Assembly: GCA_012270865.1 (NCBI GenBank)
Contig: JAAXHL010000074.1
Location: 1-46,905 of the forward strand
Source: Candidatus Poribacteria bacterium
GTDB taxonomy: Bacteria; Poribacteria; WGA-4E; WGA-3G
DNA length: 46,905 nucleotides
Direction: 5' to 3'
The notes beneath the pieces were generated by a model. The model was not told the DNA's origin and searched no databases. It worked only from the letters and a program-made list of their open reading frames with translations. The translations under genes and the position numbers were made by a program. Below, piece by piece: positions 1 to 7,569 of this stretch; positions within the stretch are counted from its first letter, which is position 1, and the number at the start of each line of letters is the position of its first letter.

Positions 1-29
1 TTGATAGATTTGAGAAATATCAGATAAAT
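1..29 (+). promoter_or_regulatory. Putative sigma70-type promoter of the MoxR gene
   Basis: A -35-like TTGATA at 1-6 is separated by exactly 17 bases from ATAAAT at 24-29. Bases 2-6 (TGATA) and 18-22 (TATCA) form a short dyad between the two boxes that could be an operator. The first 25 bases recur exactly, inverted, at 46614-46638. The window starts here, so the left limit of the repeat is unknown. The promoter call rests on box match and spacing only. Confidence 0.45.
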
Positions 30-59
30 TAATCTTCAGATAACCTCGCCAAACAAAAT

Positions 60-1046
60 ATGAACTTAGACACGCAAATCCATCAATTCCGTGAAACCTT
101 TTACAACGTCAAAGCCGAGGTACAAAAACGTATCGTCGGTCAGGATGCCATCATCGAAGGCGTACTTTTTTGTCTACTCGCCAACGGACACACGCTCCTC
201 GAAGGTATCCCCGGCTTAGGCAAAACGCAGCTGATTCACACACTCAGCGAAGCACTCAACCTCAAATTCCAGCGTATCCAATTCACACCCGATATGATGC
301 CTTCCGATGTCACAGGCACGACGCTCCTTATCGAAGACGAGCGCGGCAGCAGACAACTCGAATTCCGACAGGGACCCATCTTCGCACAACTCATCCTCGC
401 AGATGAGATTAACCGTGCCACACCGCGCACCCAATCCGCACTCCTTGAAGCGATGCAGGAACGGACTGTCACCGTCGGACGCGACAGCCACAAATTAGAA
501 GAACCGTTCTGCGTCTTGGCAACGCAAAACCCGTTGGAAATGGAAGGTACCTATCCGCTCCCAGAGGCGCAACTCGACCGGTTCCTCTTCAAACTCCTCA
601 TCGACTTTCCGAGCGAAGACGAAATCGTCGAAATCCTACGCCGCACGACATCCGGTACCGACATCACCATCGAAAAGGTTGCCAACGCTGAGACACTCAA
701 CGAGATGCGCCGACTCGTCCCGCAAGTCCCGATTGCTGAGCATGTCGAACGGCACATCATCCGACTCGTCCGTGCCACGCACCCGGATTCCGAGGATGCA
801 CCGGACATCGTAAAACGCTACGTCCACCTCGGGGCGGGTATCCGAAGCGTGCAAGCGATAGCCCTCACCGCTAAAATCAATGCCCTCCTTGACGAACGCT
901 ACAACGTCGCCTTTTCAGACATTGACTCCGTGTTACGCCCCGCACTCCGCCACCGTATCCTCCTCAACTTCGAGGGACAAGGCGAAGGCATCGAACCCGA
1001 CACCGTCGTCACCGAAGTCCAAAACGCTATAACGCCAGTATCCTAA
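60..1046 (+). CDS. MoxR-family AAA+ ATPase
   Basis: This is a 328-residue cytoplasmic ATPase of the MoxR branch of AAA+ proteins. The family acts as chaperones that mature or activate partner complexes, often partners with von Willebrand factor A domains. Visible motifs are Walker A GIPGLGKT (49-56), Walker B LILADE (111-116), sensor-1 ATQNP (154-158) and QLDRF (171-175). Length is normal for the family. MoxR genes are usually followed by DUF58, VWA or transglutaminase genes, but here a toxin-antitoxin pair and metabolic genes follow, so any partners lie upstream of the window or elsewhere. The ATG at 60 has no clear Shine-Dalgarno sequence and lies about 30 bases behind the promoter-like boxes at 1-29. 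Family assignment is secure; the client is unknown. Confidence 0.93.
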   Translation: MNLDTQIHQFRETFYNVKAEVQKRIVGQDAIIEGVLFCLLANGHTLLEGIPGLGKTQLIHTLSEALNLKFQRIQFTPDMMPSDVTGTTLLIEDERGSRQLEFRQGPIFAQLILADEINRATPRTQSALLEAMQERTVTVGRDSHKLEEPFCVLATQNPLEMEGTYPLPEAQLDRFLFKLLIDFPSEDEIVEILRRTTSGTDITIEKVANAETLNEMRRLVPQVPIAEHVERHIIRLVRATHPDSEDAPDIVKRYVHLGAGIRSVQAIALTAKINALLDERYNVAFSDIDSVLRPALRHRILLNFEGQGEGIEPDTVVTEVQNAITPVS

Positions 1047-1113
1047 TTTCTGTTCCTTCGTTATTGTCAAAAACCCCAAAAAATGACAACCCATAAGAGA
1101 ATAAATTAATCCC

Positions 1114-1142
1114 TTGATACCTTCTTGAAATGCCATTATAAT
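1114..1142 (+). promoter_or_regulatory. Putative sigma70-type promoter of a toxin-antitoxin operon
   Basis: TTGATA at 1114-1119 and a perfect TATAAT at 1137-1142 are separated by 17 bases, a near-consensus promoter. The first downstream ATG (1153) is only 10 bases past the -10 box, suggesting a leaderless or near-leaderless transcript. That ATG opens a three-codon frame ending in TGA (1162-1164), just where the toxin homology begins in another frame. Confidence 0.6.
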
Positions 1143-1160
1143 AAATAAATATATGAAAAA

Positions 1161-1415
1161 TTGAGGACAATCATCTCTACCAGACTTACCCGCTTAGAAA
1201 CCGGGAACCTTGGCGATTTTAAACGGTTGAATCAGGATTTATACGAATTGAGGATACATTATGGACCCGGATACCGAATTTACTTCGGCAGCCTTCAAAA
1301 TACCGTTGTTATTCTACTATGTGCTGGAACAAAAGACACACAACAACGAGACATCACCAGAGCACAAAACTACTGGAACGACTTTATTCAGCAAACAAAG
1401 GAGCAGTCGCAATGA
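1161..1415 (+). CDS. RelE/HigB-type toxin, N-terminally truncated
   Basis: The 84-residue product matches the C-terminal two thirds of phage-derived Gp49/HigB-like toxins of the RelE/ParE fold, which usually cleave mRNA at the ribosome. Visible are the typical TRLTRLETGNLGDFK segment near the start, an ELRIHYGPGYRIYF core and the C-terminal DIxRAxxYW signature. Family members are about 95-110 residues, so the first 25-30 residues seem missing. Translation would start at TTG 1161; the promoter-proximal ATG at 1153 runs into TGA after three codons. This suggests a deletion plus frameshift joined the original start to the middle of the gene. The stop overlaps the antitoxin ATG at 1412 (ATGA). 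The toxin is probably inactive; this is inferred from length, not tested. Confidence 0.7.
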   Translation: MRTIISTRLTRLETGNLGDFKRLNQDLYELRIHYGPGYRIYFGSLQNTVVILLCAGTKDTQQRDITRAQNYWNDFIQQTKEQSQ

Positions 1416-1729
1416 GCATAGACACGAAAATCCAACAGTGCACAATCCCTTTTAAAGACTTTCTGCTAAAAGACCTCGCCGAACCTGAATTCGCAAAAGG
1501 GTATTTGAAGACAGCACTCCAAGATTTCTATGTAGATGGTAATCTCGAAATAATGTTGCTTGTTATTAGAAATATTGCACAAGCACAAGGTGGTACTGAA
1601 AACCTTACAAAGTGGACACGCCTCAGCACACACGCACTCACCTATCTGCTACAACCTGAGGACTCACTGCAATGGGACAAAGTGTTAGATATTCTCTCCG
1701 AATTATCTGAGGAGGATCGCATATCCTAA
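1412..1729 (+). CDS. HigA-like addiction-module antitoxin
   Basis: This 105-residue protein matches the 'probable addiction module antidote' type: an N-terminal FKDFLLKDLAEPEFAKGYL segment, a central helix region and a helix-turn-helix-like C-terminal half with STHALTYLLQPE. Family members bind the cognate RelE-type toxin and repress their own operon. The start is ATG 1412, preceded by AAGGAG at 1398-1403 and overlapping the toxin stop by four bases. A longer upstream reading in the same frame lacks a ribosome-binding site and was not used. The gene appears intact although its toxin is truncated, as when an antitoxin outlives its toxin. Confidence 0.75.
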   Translation: MSIDTKIQQCTIPFKDFLLKDLAEPEFAKGYLKTALQDFYVDGNLEIMLLVIRNIAQAQGGTENLTKWTRLSTHALTYLLQPEDSLQWDKVLDILSELSEEDRIS

Positions 1730-1743
1730 CGCAAGGAGATACG

Positions 1744-1803
1744 ATGTTCAAAACAGGTTTTGTGATCGCAGTCGCTTTTTTGCTTCTGCTTTTTTGGCAC
1801 TGA
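1744..1803 (+). CDS. Possible 19-residue hydrophobic peptide
   Basis: An ATG at 1744 has a strong AAGGAG at 1733-1738 with 5-base spacing and opens a 19-codon frame. It encodes MFK followed by a continuous hydrophobic stretch ending LLLLFWH, long enough for one membrane helix. It starts 14 bases after the antitoxin stop, so it would be co-transcribed with the toxin-antitoxin pair. It could be a small membrane peptide or the start of a decayed gene, since no coding continuation is evident downstream. Support is limited to the ribosome-binding site and composition. Confidence 0.3.
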   Translation: MFKTGFVIAVAFLLLLFWH

Positions 1804-2002
1804 TCTGTGGCCGGCTTCCATCGAGTTTTTATGGAACTGTAAAGTCAGCACCACAAGTACGCAAATTATGGGTGGATTTTCTCAATGCTCGTAAAAAATG
1901 ATGCAATCAGATGCTTGCACTTTACCATAGCGTTGGTATCGCTAACCGCTTTTGTAGGGAGGCACTCCAATGATGCCCTTTGTGCCTACATAAAATTTTA
2001 CT
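1804..2002. other. Intergenic stretch with an imperfect hairpin
   Basis: No gene is visible between the small peptide frame and the oxidase promoter. TGTAGG plus GCAC (1953-1965, with a 3-base bulge) can pair with GTGCCTACA at 1982-1990. There is no T-run after it, so it looks like a dispersed palindrome, not a terminator. Confidence 0.4.
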
Positions 2003-2032
2003 TTGCCATCCATCCCCAAATTATGCTAAAAT
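2003..2032 (+). promoter_or_regulatory. Putative promoter of the FAD oxidase gene
   Basis: TTGCCA at 2003-2008 and TAAAAT at 2027-2032 are 18 bases apart. The start codon at 2042 is 9 bases behind the -10 box and has no Shine-Dalgarno sequence, so transcription would begin at or just before the ATG (leaderless). Confidence 0.45.
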
Positions 2033-2041
2033 GCACGTAGC

Positions 2042-3424
2042 ATGAACCAGCATACTCTAAAACACACACACAAAGAACTCCGCAACCTGCTCGGAACACG
2101 TTTTAGCACAGACGACACCGTCCGAGACGCACACGCACGCGATGCCTCCTATCACCGAGACGCGCTCCCGGATGCCGTCGCCTTCCCGAAAACCAACGCC
2201 GAAGTTTCTGAGATCGTCAAAATCTGTGCGAAACACAAGATACCGATAATCCCTTACGGCACCGGTACCGGTGTCGAAGGCGCAGCCGTCGCAACCGAAG
2301 ACGCACTCTGTATCGCACTCAACGAAATGAACCGTATCCTCCGTGTCAATCCAGACGACAGAGATGCCACCGTCGAAGCAGGCGTGACACGCTTACAATT
2401 GAACACATACCTTGAAAATATCGGCACGCAACTCCATTTTCCTGTTGATCCGGGGGCAGACGCTTCACTCGGTGGGATGGTCGCAACCCGTGCCTCTGGC
2501 ACGAGTGCCGTCCGATACGGGACAATGCTCGATAACGTCCTCGGTTTGACAGTCGTCACTGCCGACGGCTCCATCGTCCGGACGGGGAGTAGGGCACGGA
2601 AATCCGCCGCAGGCTACGATCTCACCCGTCTCCTCATCGGTTCGGAAGGCACCCTCGGAGTTATCACCGAAATCACGCTAAAATTGACAAGGTTACCGGA
2701 AGCAGTCGCCGCAGCCGTCTGTGCGTTTCCGAGCGTCGCCGCAGCCGTAGACACCGTTATCAAAATGATGGATACAGGTATCAGCATCGCACGCATCGAA
2801 CTGTTAGACGAACTTCAAATGGATGCCGTCAACAGATATGCCGGGTTGGATTACGAAGTTGCACCGACACTCTTCCTTGAGTTCCACGGGTCTGAACACA
2901 CCGTCGCGGAGAGCTCCGAGAATGCCGGTAAAATCGCAGCCCGACACGGGAGCGGCGATTTTCGGTGGGCAACAGACGAAGCCGAACGCAAACGGCTCTG
3001 GCAAGCACGATACGATAGCTACTACGCCGCACTCAACCGCCGCCCGGGTTCCGTCGGCTATGTCACCGATGTCTGTGTCCCGATCTCTCGACTCGCGGAA
3101 TGTATAGCGAAAACCAAAGCACGTCTCACAACATCAGACCTTACACCATCAATCCTCGGACACGTCGGCGACGGCAATTTTCACGTCGTATTTCCGCTTG
3201 AACCCGATAACAAAGACGAATTAGCAGAGGCACAACGACTCAGCGATCAGATTGTAGACATCGCTTTAGAGATGGACGGCACCTGTACGGGTGAACACGG
3301 GGTCGGCATCGGGAAACGCAACGCATTGGAGAAGGAACACGGAGAAGCCGTCAACTTGATGCGTGCCATCAAACACGCCTTGGATCCGCAAAATTTAATG
3401 AATCCCGGCAAAATCTTTTTGTAG
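2042..3424 (+). CDS. FAD-linked oxidase, GlcD / D-lactate dehydrogenase family
   Basis: This 460-residue flavoprotein oxidises a 2-hydroxy acid such as D-lactate or glycolate to the 2-oxo acid. The N-terminal PCMH-type FAD-binding domain (about 40-220) shows IPYGTGTGVEGA (about 70-81) and DPGADASLGGMVATRASG (about 136-153). The C-terminal FAD-oxidase domain carries the metal/substrate motif GHVGDGNFH (about 376-384) and the terminal GEHGVGIGK (about 416-424). Length fits single-chain LDHD/GlcD proteins. A 2-hydroxyacid dehydrogenase gene follows after 21 bases in the same direction, so both may act on 2-hydroxy/2-oxo acids. The exact substrate cannot be read from sequence. Confidence 0.92.
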   Translation: MNQHTLKHTHKELRNLLGTRFSTDDTVRDAHARDASYHRDALPDAVAFPKTNAEVSEIVKICAKHKIPIIPYGTGTGVEGAAVATEDALCIALNEMNRILRVNPDDRDATVEAGVTRLQLNTYLENIGTQLHFPVDPGADASLGGMVATRASGTSAVRYGTMLDNVLGLTVVTADGSIVRTGSRARKSAAGYDLTRLLIGSEGTLGVITEITLKLTRLPEAVAAAVCAFPSVAAAVDTVIKMMDTGISIARIELLDELQMDAVNRYAGLDYEVAPTLFLEFHGSEHTVAESSENAGKIAARHGSGDFRWATDEAERKRLWQARYDSYYAALNRRPGSVGYVTDVCVPISRLAECIAKTKARLTTSDLTPSILGHVGDGNFHVVFPLEPDNKDELAEAQRLSDQIVDIALEMDGTCTGEHGVGIGKRNALEKEHGEAVNLMRAIKHALDPQNLMNPGKIFL

Positions 3425-3445
3425 ATACGATTTCAGAATAGAAGC

Positions 3446-4444
3446 ATGGCAAACAACTGGAAAACCCTCATCACCGATTACGCTTGGCACTCTATAGAAC
3501 CGGAACGCCAAGTACTTGCCGAAATCGGGGCAGAACTCATCGCTGCGGAGACTGGCGACGAAGCAGAACTCCTAACGCTTGCACCAACAATGGATGGCAT
3601 CCTGACCTGCTGGAAACCTCTCCGTGAACCTGTCATCGCCGCCGCCACAAAATGTCAGATTATCGGACGTTGCGGCATCGGACTCGACAATATTGATGTA
3701 GAGGTTGCTACCGAACACGGCATCGTTGTTACGAACGTTCCCGCTTACTGTGTTGATGAAGTCTCCGACCACGCCATGGGACTCTTACTGGCGTGTGCCA
3801 GAAAAATCCCACGCTTCAATCGCGCTGTCAGGGACGGTGTATGGGACCAGAATATCGGACCAGCGATGCACAGAATCCGAGGCAAAACACTCGGCATCAT
3901 TGGGTTCGGACGGATTGGGCAAGCCATAATTCCTAAAGCCAAAGCGTTTGGACTTACAATCAACGTCTGCTCGCCGCGCACGGACCCCGAACGCATTCGG
4001 CAACACGGCGCACAGAAGGTATCGTTTCAGGAACTCCTTACAAGGTCTGACTTTATCACGATCCACGCGCCGTTGACAACGGAAACAGAACACCTATTTA
4101 GCGTCGCCGAATTCCGTGCCATGAAACCGACAGCATTTTTAATTAATACGGCGCGCGGCGGTATCGTAGACACCACCGCACTCACAGAGGCACTCCGAAA
4201 CGGAGACATCGCCGGGGCAGGTTTAGACGTACTCGAAACCGAACCCCCTGAATCGGACACTGAACTGCTAACGCTTGAAAACGTCGTCGTTACACCGCAC
4301 GTCGCTTTCATCTCAGAAGAATCAATTCTTGACTTGGAGGTCACCGCTGCCAGATGTGTGGCGCAGGTACTAACCGGACAACTACCGGAATCCATCGTAA
4401 ATCCATCGGTCTTAAAGCAACCAAACCTCCGCGCAAATTTCTGA
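3446..4444 (+). CDS. D-isomer specific 2-hydroxyacid dehydrogenase (phosphoglycerate dehydrogenase-like)
   Basis: The 332-residue product is an NAD-dependent dehydrogenase of the SerA/formate dehydrogenase superfamily, reducing 2-oxo acids or oxidising D-2-hydroxy acids. The Rossmann motif LGIIGFGRIG lies near residue 150. The catalytic triad is present: Arg237 in NTARGG, Glu264 in LDVLETEP and His285 in TPHVAF. It lacks the C-terminal ACT/ASB regulatory domains of long SerA proteins, so it is a short form and may not be the serine-pathway enzyme. The gene follows the FAD oxidase by 21 bases, suggesting one transcript. Confidence 0.9.
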   Translation: MANNWKTLITDYAWHSIEPERQVLAEIGAELIAAETGDEAELLTLAPTMDGILTCWKPLREPVIAAATKCQIIGRCGIGLDNIDVEVATEHGIVVTNVPAYCVDEVSDHAMGLLLACARKIPRFNRAVRDGVWDQNIGPAMHRIRGKTLGIIGFGRIGQAIIPKAKAFGLTINVCSPRTDPERIRQHGAQKVSFQELLTRSDFITIHAPLTTETEHLFSVAEFRAMKPTAFLINTARGGIVDTTALTEALRNGDIAGAGLDVLETEPPESDTELLTLENVVVTPHVAFISEESILDLEVTAARCVAQVLTGQLPESIVNPSVLKQPNLRANF

Positions 4445-4469
4445 TGAACTGTTAAACCCAAAAGTATCA

Positions 4470-4499
4470 CCTGCCTTCTCACTACGAAGCAAGCGCAGG
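4470..4499 (+). promoter_or_regulatory. Hairpin in the trpB leader
   Basis: CCTGC-CTTC (4470-4478) can pair with GAAG (4486-4489) and GCAGG (4495-4499), leaving a small internal bulge. It ends about 10 bases before the CGGAGA ribosome-binding site of trpB. It has no T-run and no leader peptide rich in Trp codons was seen, so a role in regulation is only possible. Confidence 0.25.
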
Positions 4500-4518
4500 C
4501 GGATATACGGAGATAAAT

Positions 4519-5751
4519 ATGAAACCACAAGTCCACCCAAACGAACCGCAAGGTATAATTAAAAAACTCCCTGACGCAACGGGTCATTTCGGACAATTCG
4601 GAGGCAGATACGTCCCCGAAACCTTAATGCCAGCACTCTTAGAACTTGAAGACGCATACGACCAACTCAAAGATAACTCGGATTTCCAACAAGAATTCCG
4701 CTATTACCTCCGAGAATACGTCGGACGACCGAACCCGCTCTATTACGCTGAACGCCTGACGGAGACCCTCGGCGGTGCAAAGATATATCTCAAACGCGAA
4801 GACCTTAACCATACAGGCGCGCATAAGATTAACAGTGCAATCGGTCAAATCCTGCTCGCGCGATGGATGGGCAAAAAACGCATTATCGCCGAAACCGGTG
4901 CCGGACAACACGGGGTCGCAACAGCCACAGTCGCCGCAAAATTCGATATGGAGTGCGAAGTCTATATGGGTGAGGAAGACATAGAACGGCAGGCACTCAA
5001 CGTTTTCAGGATGCAGTTGATGGGAACAAAAGTCGTGCCTGTTAACTCCGGTTCACGTACGCTCAAGGATGCGATCAACGCCTGCTTCCGAGATTGGGTC
5101 ACGAATGTCCGCACGACGTACCTACTGCTCGGTTCGGTTGTCGGTGCGCACCCCTATCCGATGATCGTCCGGGATTTCCAAGCCGTCATCGGTGAAGAAG
5201 CGAGATCACAAATCTTAGAACAGGAAGGCGCGTTACCGGATTGCGTGGTCGCCTGTGTCGGTGGTGGCAGCAATTCGCTCGGTATGTTCTATCCGTTCTA
5301 TGCCGATGAATCCGTCCGAATGATCGGCGTAGAAGCCGCCGGTGAAAGCATCCGTAGCGGACGACACGCCGCACCGCTTACCGCAGGCAGTGTCGGTGTC
5401 TTCCACGGTGCCAAGTGCTACCTATTACAAGAAGATGACGGACAGATAACCCCCGCACACTCCATCTCTGCCGGGTTAGATTATCCCGGTGTCGGACCCG
5501 AACATAGTTATTACCGTGAAACCGGTCGAGCAGAATACGTCCCGATCACCGATACCGAAGCGGTAGAAGGGTTCCAACTCTTATCGGAGACAGAGGGTAT
5601 CATCCCCGCATTAGAATCCGCACACGCCATCGCCTATCTGCGGAAACTCGCACCGAAACTCGGTAAAGACAAAGTCATCGTCGTATGCCTTTCCGGTAGA
5701 GGCGATAAAGATGTCTATACCATCGCAAAAGAATTAGGTATCAGTCTCTAA
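4519..5751 (+). CDS. trpB: Tryptophan synthase beta chain
   Basis: This 410-residue PLP enzyme condenses indole with L-serine to make tryptophan, normally as the beta subunit of the alpha2beta2 complex. The N-terminal [19 protein letters not shown] signature, the PLP lysine Lys103 in HTGAHKIN and the phosphate-cradle GGGSN near 248-252 identify a TrpB1-type chain of normal length. The start ATG 4519 has CGGAGA upstream. No trpA or other trp gene is in the window, so the gene is separated from its usual operon. Codons for residues 8-16 contain a 25-base stretch repeated (one mismatch) just before uvrA at 8538-8562. Confidence 0.96.
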   Translation: MKPQVHPNEPQGIIKKLPDATGHFGQFGGRYVPETLMPALLELEDAYDQLKDNSDFQQEFRYYLREYVGRPNPLYYAERLTETLGGAKIYLKREDLNHTGAHKINSAIGQILLARWMGKKRIIAETGAGQHGVATATVAAKFDMECEVYMGEEDIERQALNVFRMQLMGTKVVPVNSGSRTLKDAINACFRDWVTNVRTTYLLLGSVVGAHPYPMIVRDFQAVIGEEARSQILEQEGALPDCVVACVGGGSNSLGMFYPFYADESVRMIGVEAAGESIRSGRHAAPLTAGSVGVFHGAKCYLLQEDDGQITPAHSISAGLDYPGVGPEHSYYRETGRAEYVPITDTEAVEGFQLLSETEGIIPALESAHAIAYLRKLAPKLGKDKVIVVCLSGRGDKDVYTIAKELGISL

Positions 5752-6149
5752 TTTCGTCCGAACCCATCTGGGACGCTGTTATTCAGGGAACGCCTGACGT
5801 GAACGTGATAAAAAAATTGCTATTTTGATGCCTTCTATGATATAATTATTTTGTTCAGTTTTTGTAGTAAAACCTAAACGGTACTCTTTCTCAAGGTGTA
5901 CGTTTTCAGAAGCATGGAAGGTTTTCCAATTCCTAACGGAACCTGATTCTACGCGGAAACATTAAAGATTTCAAAATCTCTTCAGTCCTGTAAGGTTTAT
6001 TTGCTTGGGTATTTCTTACGTATGTTTATAGAAATGCGTTTGAAAGAAGGATTCAGCCCTGTAAGGGCGGCATGTTTATATTAATGGTCTATAAAATTGT
6101 CCAAAATCGCTAAATTGACACCTATAGTATTATGGCAAAGGAGAACGCA
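5752..6149. other. Intergenic region with a promoter-like site and two degenerate repeat units
   Basis: No gene is visible. TTGCTA at 5817-5822 and TATAAT at 5841-5846 are 18 bases apart and form a plausible + strand promoter, but the next start codon is about 300 bases away. Two similar units follow: CCTGTAAGG near 5986 and CCCTGTAAGGG near 6057, each followed downstream by ATGTTTATA. These look like remnants of a dispersed repeat. The TTGACA at 6115-6120 has no properly spaced -10 box. Confidence 0.4.
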
Positions 6150-6359
6150 ATGGCAAACATTACGAAACTTCAAGAAACGATTCTGGCACTCTCCGAAACC
6201 GATTATCAACAATTGAGACAATGGTTCAATGAATTAGATAGAGACGAATGGGATCAGCAAATCGAAGCCGATTCAAACGCCGGAAAATTGGATTTTTTAA
6301 TGGCTGAGGCACTTGAAGCAAAAGAAAAAGGGACGCTTAAAAATCTTGAGGATCTTTAA
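6150..6359 (+). CDS. Antitoxin-like small protein of a RelE/ParE-type module
   Basis: A 69-residue acidic protein beginning MANITKLQETILALSE and rich in Glu/Asp/Lys. It resembles the short helical antitoxin-like proteins found upstream of ParE/RelE-family toxins, where a 'LSETDYQQLRQWF' type helix is common. ATG 6150 is preferred because AAAGGAG (6137-6143) sits 6 bases before it; an in-frame ATG at 6132 lies upstream of that site. The toxin-like gene starts immediately after the stop. No DNA-binding motif is obvious; the assignment relies on pairing and composition. Confidence 0.65.
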   Translation: MANITKLQETILALSETDYQQLRQWFNELDRDEWDQQIEADSNAGKLDFLMAEALEAKEKGTLKNLEDL

Positions 6360-6614
6360 GTGCACAGAACGACACCGCGCTTCTGGCGATATTTTGAGCA
6401 ATTGCCAGAACCTGTGAAAAGAGTCGTAAGGCAGAATTTTGGTCTACTCTTAACGAATCCAAGGCACTTATCTCTCCATTTTAAGAAAGTTGGCAAGTAT
6501 TGGTCAGCGCGAGTCGGACAAGATTATAGAGCACTTGCAATTAAAGACGGAAGTGATTTCAATTGGGTTTGGATCGGTAAACACGACGAATACGAGAGAT
6601 TGATTAAATCCTAA
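6360..6614 (+). CDS. RelE/ParE-superfamily toxin-like protein
   Basis: The 84-residue basic protein starts at GTG 6360, directly abutting the upstream stop codon. It has the hallmarks of the compact RelE/ParE fold: an N-terminal helical pair (RFWRYFEQLPEPVKRVVRQNF), a central LHFKKVGKYWSARVGQDYRAL strand region and a C-terminal WVWIGKHDEYERLI strand, where the His is often functional. Members inhibit translation by mRNA cleavage or poison gyrase. The gene appears full-length, unlike the toxin at 1161. The target cannot be told from sequence. Confidence 0.75.
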   Translation: MHRTTPRFWRYFEQLPEPVKRVVRQNFGLLLTNPRHLSLHFKKVGKYWSARVGQDYRALAIKDGSDFNWVWIGKHDEYERLIKS

Positions 6615-6696
6615 TCCAGTATCACAAAACAATTTCACCAACGAATTTTAAATCAACGAATTGCTCCAGATACGTATAAATAAATGAGGTGGCACC

Positions 6697-7311
6697 ATGA
6701 CCAGCGAAACCGCAGGCTCTGCCTCAAACCAGTCGCCACAGCAAAAAGTCCGTAAATTTATCGGTTGGCTCGTACATCGGGACGGTCCCCTTCGGAATTG
6801 GCGATATGTTCCGACGCACGTGCTATTGCGCAAACTGCGATCAGAATCCGCCGAAATGCGCGCTTATGCCGCTGAAGGATTAGGAGGCATCGGCGATGTG
6901 CATGCTGTTGATCCGCTCATCAACGCCTTAACCGATAACAACTCGACCGTCCGCCGTTTCGCCATCTCCTCACTCGGACATATCCGTGATACCCGGGCCG
7001 TTGATGTCCTTATCCCGTTTCTACAAGATGAAGAAGCAGACATGCGATGCGCCGCCGCTGTCGCACTCGGCGAATTAGGACTCAGCGAAGACAGATTTTC
7101 AACGCCACCGACCCAGATCATAGAGGCACTCATACACAGCATAACAGACAGCGATAGAGGGGTCTGTTCCGCAGCGATTGTCGCCTTAGGTAGAATCGGG
7201 AACCCGCAAGCCGTCTCCGCACTCAAAGCCCTCGAAGAAACCACCGAAAGCGAATGGATCCGACGCTACATTAGCGAAGCACTCCATCAAATCGAAGAAC
7301 AGAACACCTAA
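6697..7311 (+). CDS. HEAT-repeat (PBS lyase-like) protein
   Basis: A 204-residue soluble protein made of about four to five HEAT repeats. Repeating helix pairs with the pattern AVDPLINAL-AAVALGELG-I are visible from about residue 45 to the C-terminus, for example around AVDPLINALTDNNSTVRRFA and AAAVALGELG. Such repeats form a protein-binding solenoid; in phycobilisome lyases they bind bilin, but no lyase context exists here. The start ATG 6697 follows a GAGGTGG-like site. It sits alone between a toxin gene and an antitoxin-like gene. Its role is unknown. Confidence 0.85.
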   Translation: MTSETAGSASNQSPQQKVRKFIGWLVHRDGPLRNWRYVPTHVLLRKLRSESAEMRAYAAEGLGGIGDVHAVDPLINALTDNNSTVRRFAISSLGHIRDTRAVDVLIPFLQDEEADMRCAAAVALGELGLSEDRFSTPPTQIIEALIHSITDSDRGVCSAAIVALGRIGNPQAVSALKALEETTESEWIRRYISEALHQIEEQNT

Positions 7312-7342
7312 TGATTAAGAGCATTTTCGATAAATTTTTAAT

Positions 7343-7372
7343 TTGAATTAACGATGTACACTGTGCTATTAT
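7343..7372 (+). promoter_or_regulatory. Putative promoter of the CopG-type antitoxin gene
   Basis: TTGAAT at 7343-7348 and TATTAT at 7367-7372 are 18 bases apart. The ATG at 7381 is 8 bases past the -10 box with no Shine-Dalgarno sequence, so the transcript is predicted to be leaderless. It may also drive era. Confidence 0.5.
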
Positions 7373-7380
7373 AAAATGGA

Positions 7381-7569
7381 ATGAAACCTAAAAAAATTCC
7401 ACAAACAGATTCAACTCGGGAACTCGCCGAGTTCTGGGATACACACGACTTAACTGATTTTGAGGACGAACTTGAAGAGGTACATGAACCTGCTTTGAAA
7501 GGCATCACAACGCTCTCTATCTTCAAAAATTATGAACGAAACACAAAACTTCAAATCTGGATACGTTAG
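7381..7569 (+). CDS. CopG/BrnA-like antitoxin, C-terminally truncated
   Basis: The first 35 residues match the CopG_antitoxin family closely: IPQTDSTRELAEFWDTHDL followed by TDFEDELEEV. Full-length members run to about 85-95 residues and end in a ribbon-helix-helix-like segment with TLIREWI-type sequence. Here the protein is 62 residues and its last 25 do not resemble that segment. The 3' end overlaps the first 38 bases of era in another frame. It may be a relic kept because its promoter and translation feed era. No toxin gene precedes or follows it. Confidence 0.65.
   Translation: MKPKKIPQTDSTRELAEFWDTHDLTDFEDELEEVHEPALKGITTLSIFKNYERNTKLQIWIR

Noticed and set aside
1153..1164. In-frame TGA after ATG AAA AAT as a possible selenocysteine codon, given selA in the window
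   Set aside because: The frame read through the TGA does not encode the toxin, no SECIS-like hairpin was seen, and the toxin homology lies in another frame.
4027..4596. A 189-codon - strand frame across the dehydrogenase 3' end and trpB 5' end
   Set aside because: It is antisense to two well-supported genes and has no recognisable domain.
6115..6120. TTGACA as a -35 box for the antitoxin at 6150
   Set aside because: No -10-like hexamer lies 16-19 bases downstream before the gene start; the position falls inside the ribosome-binding site.
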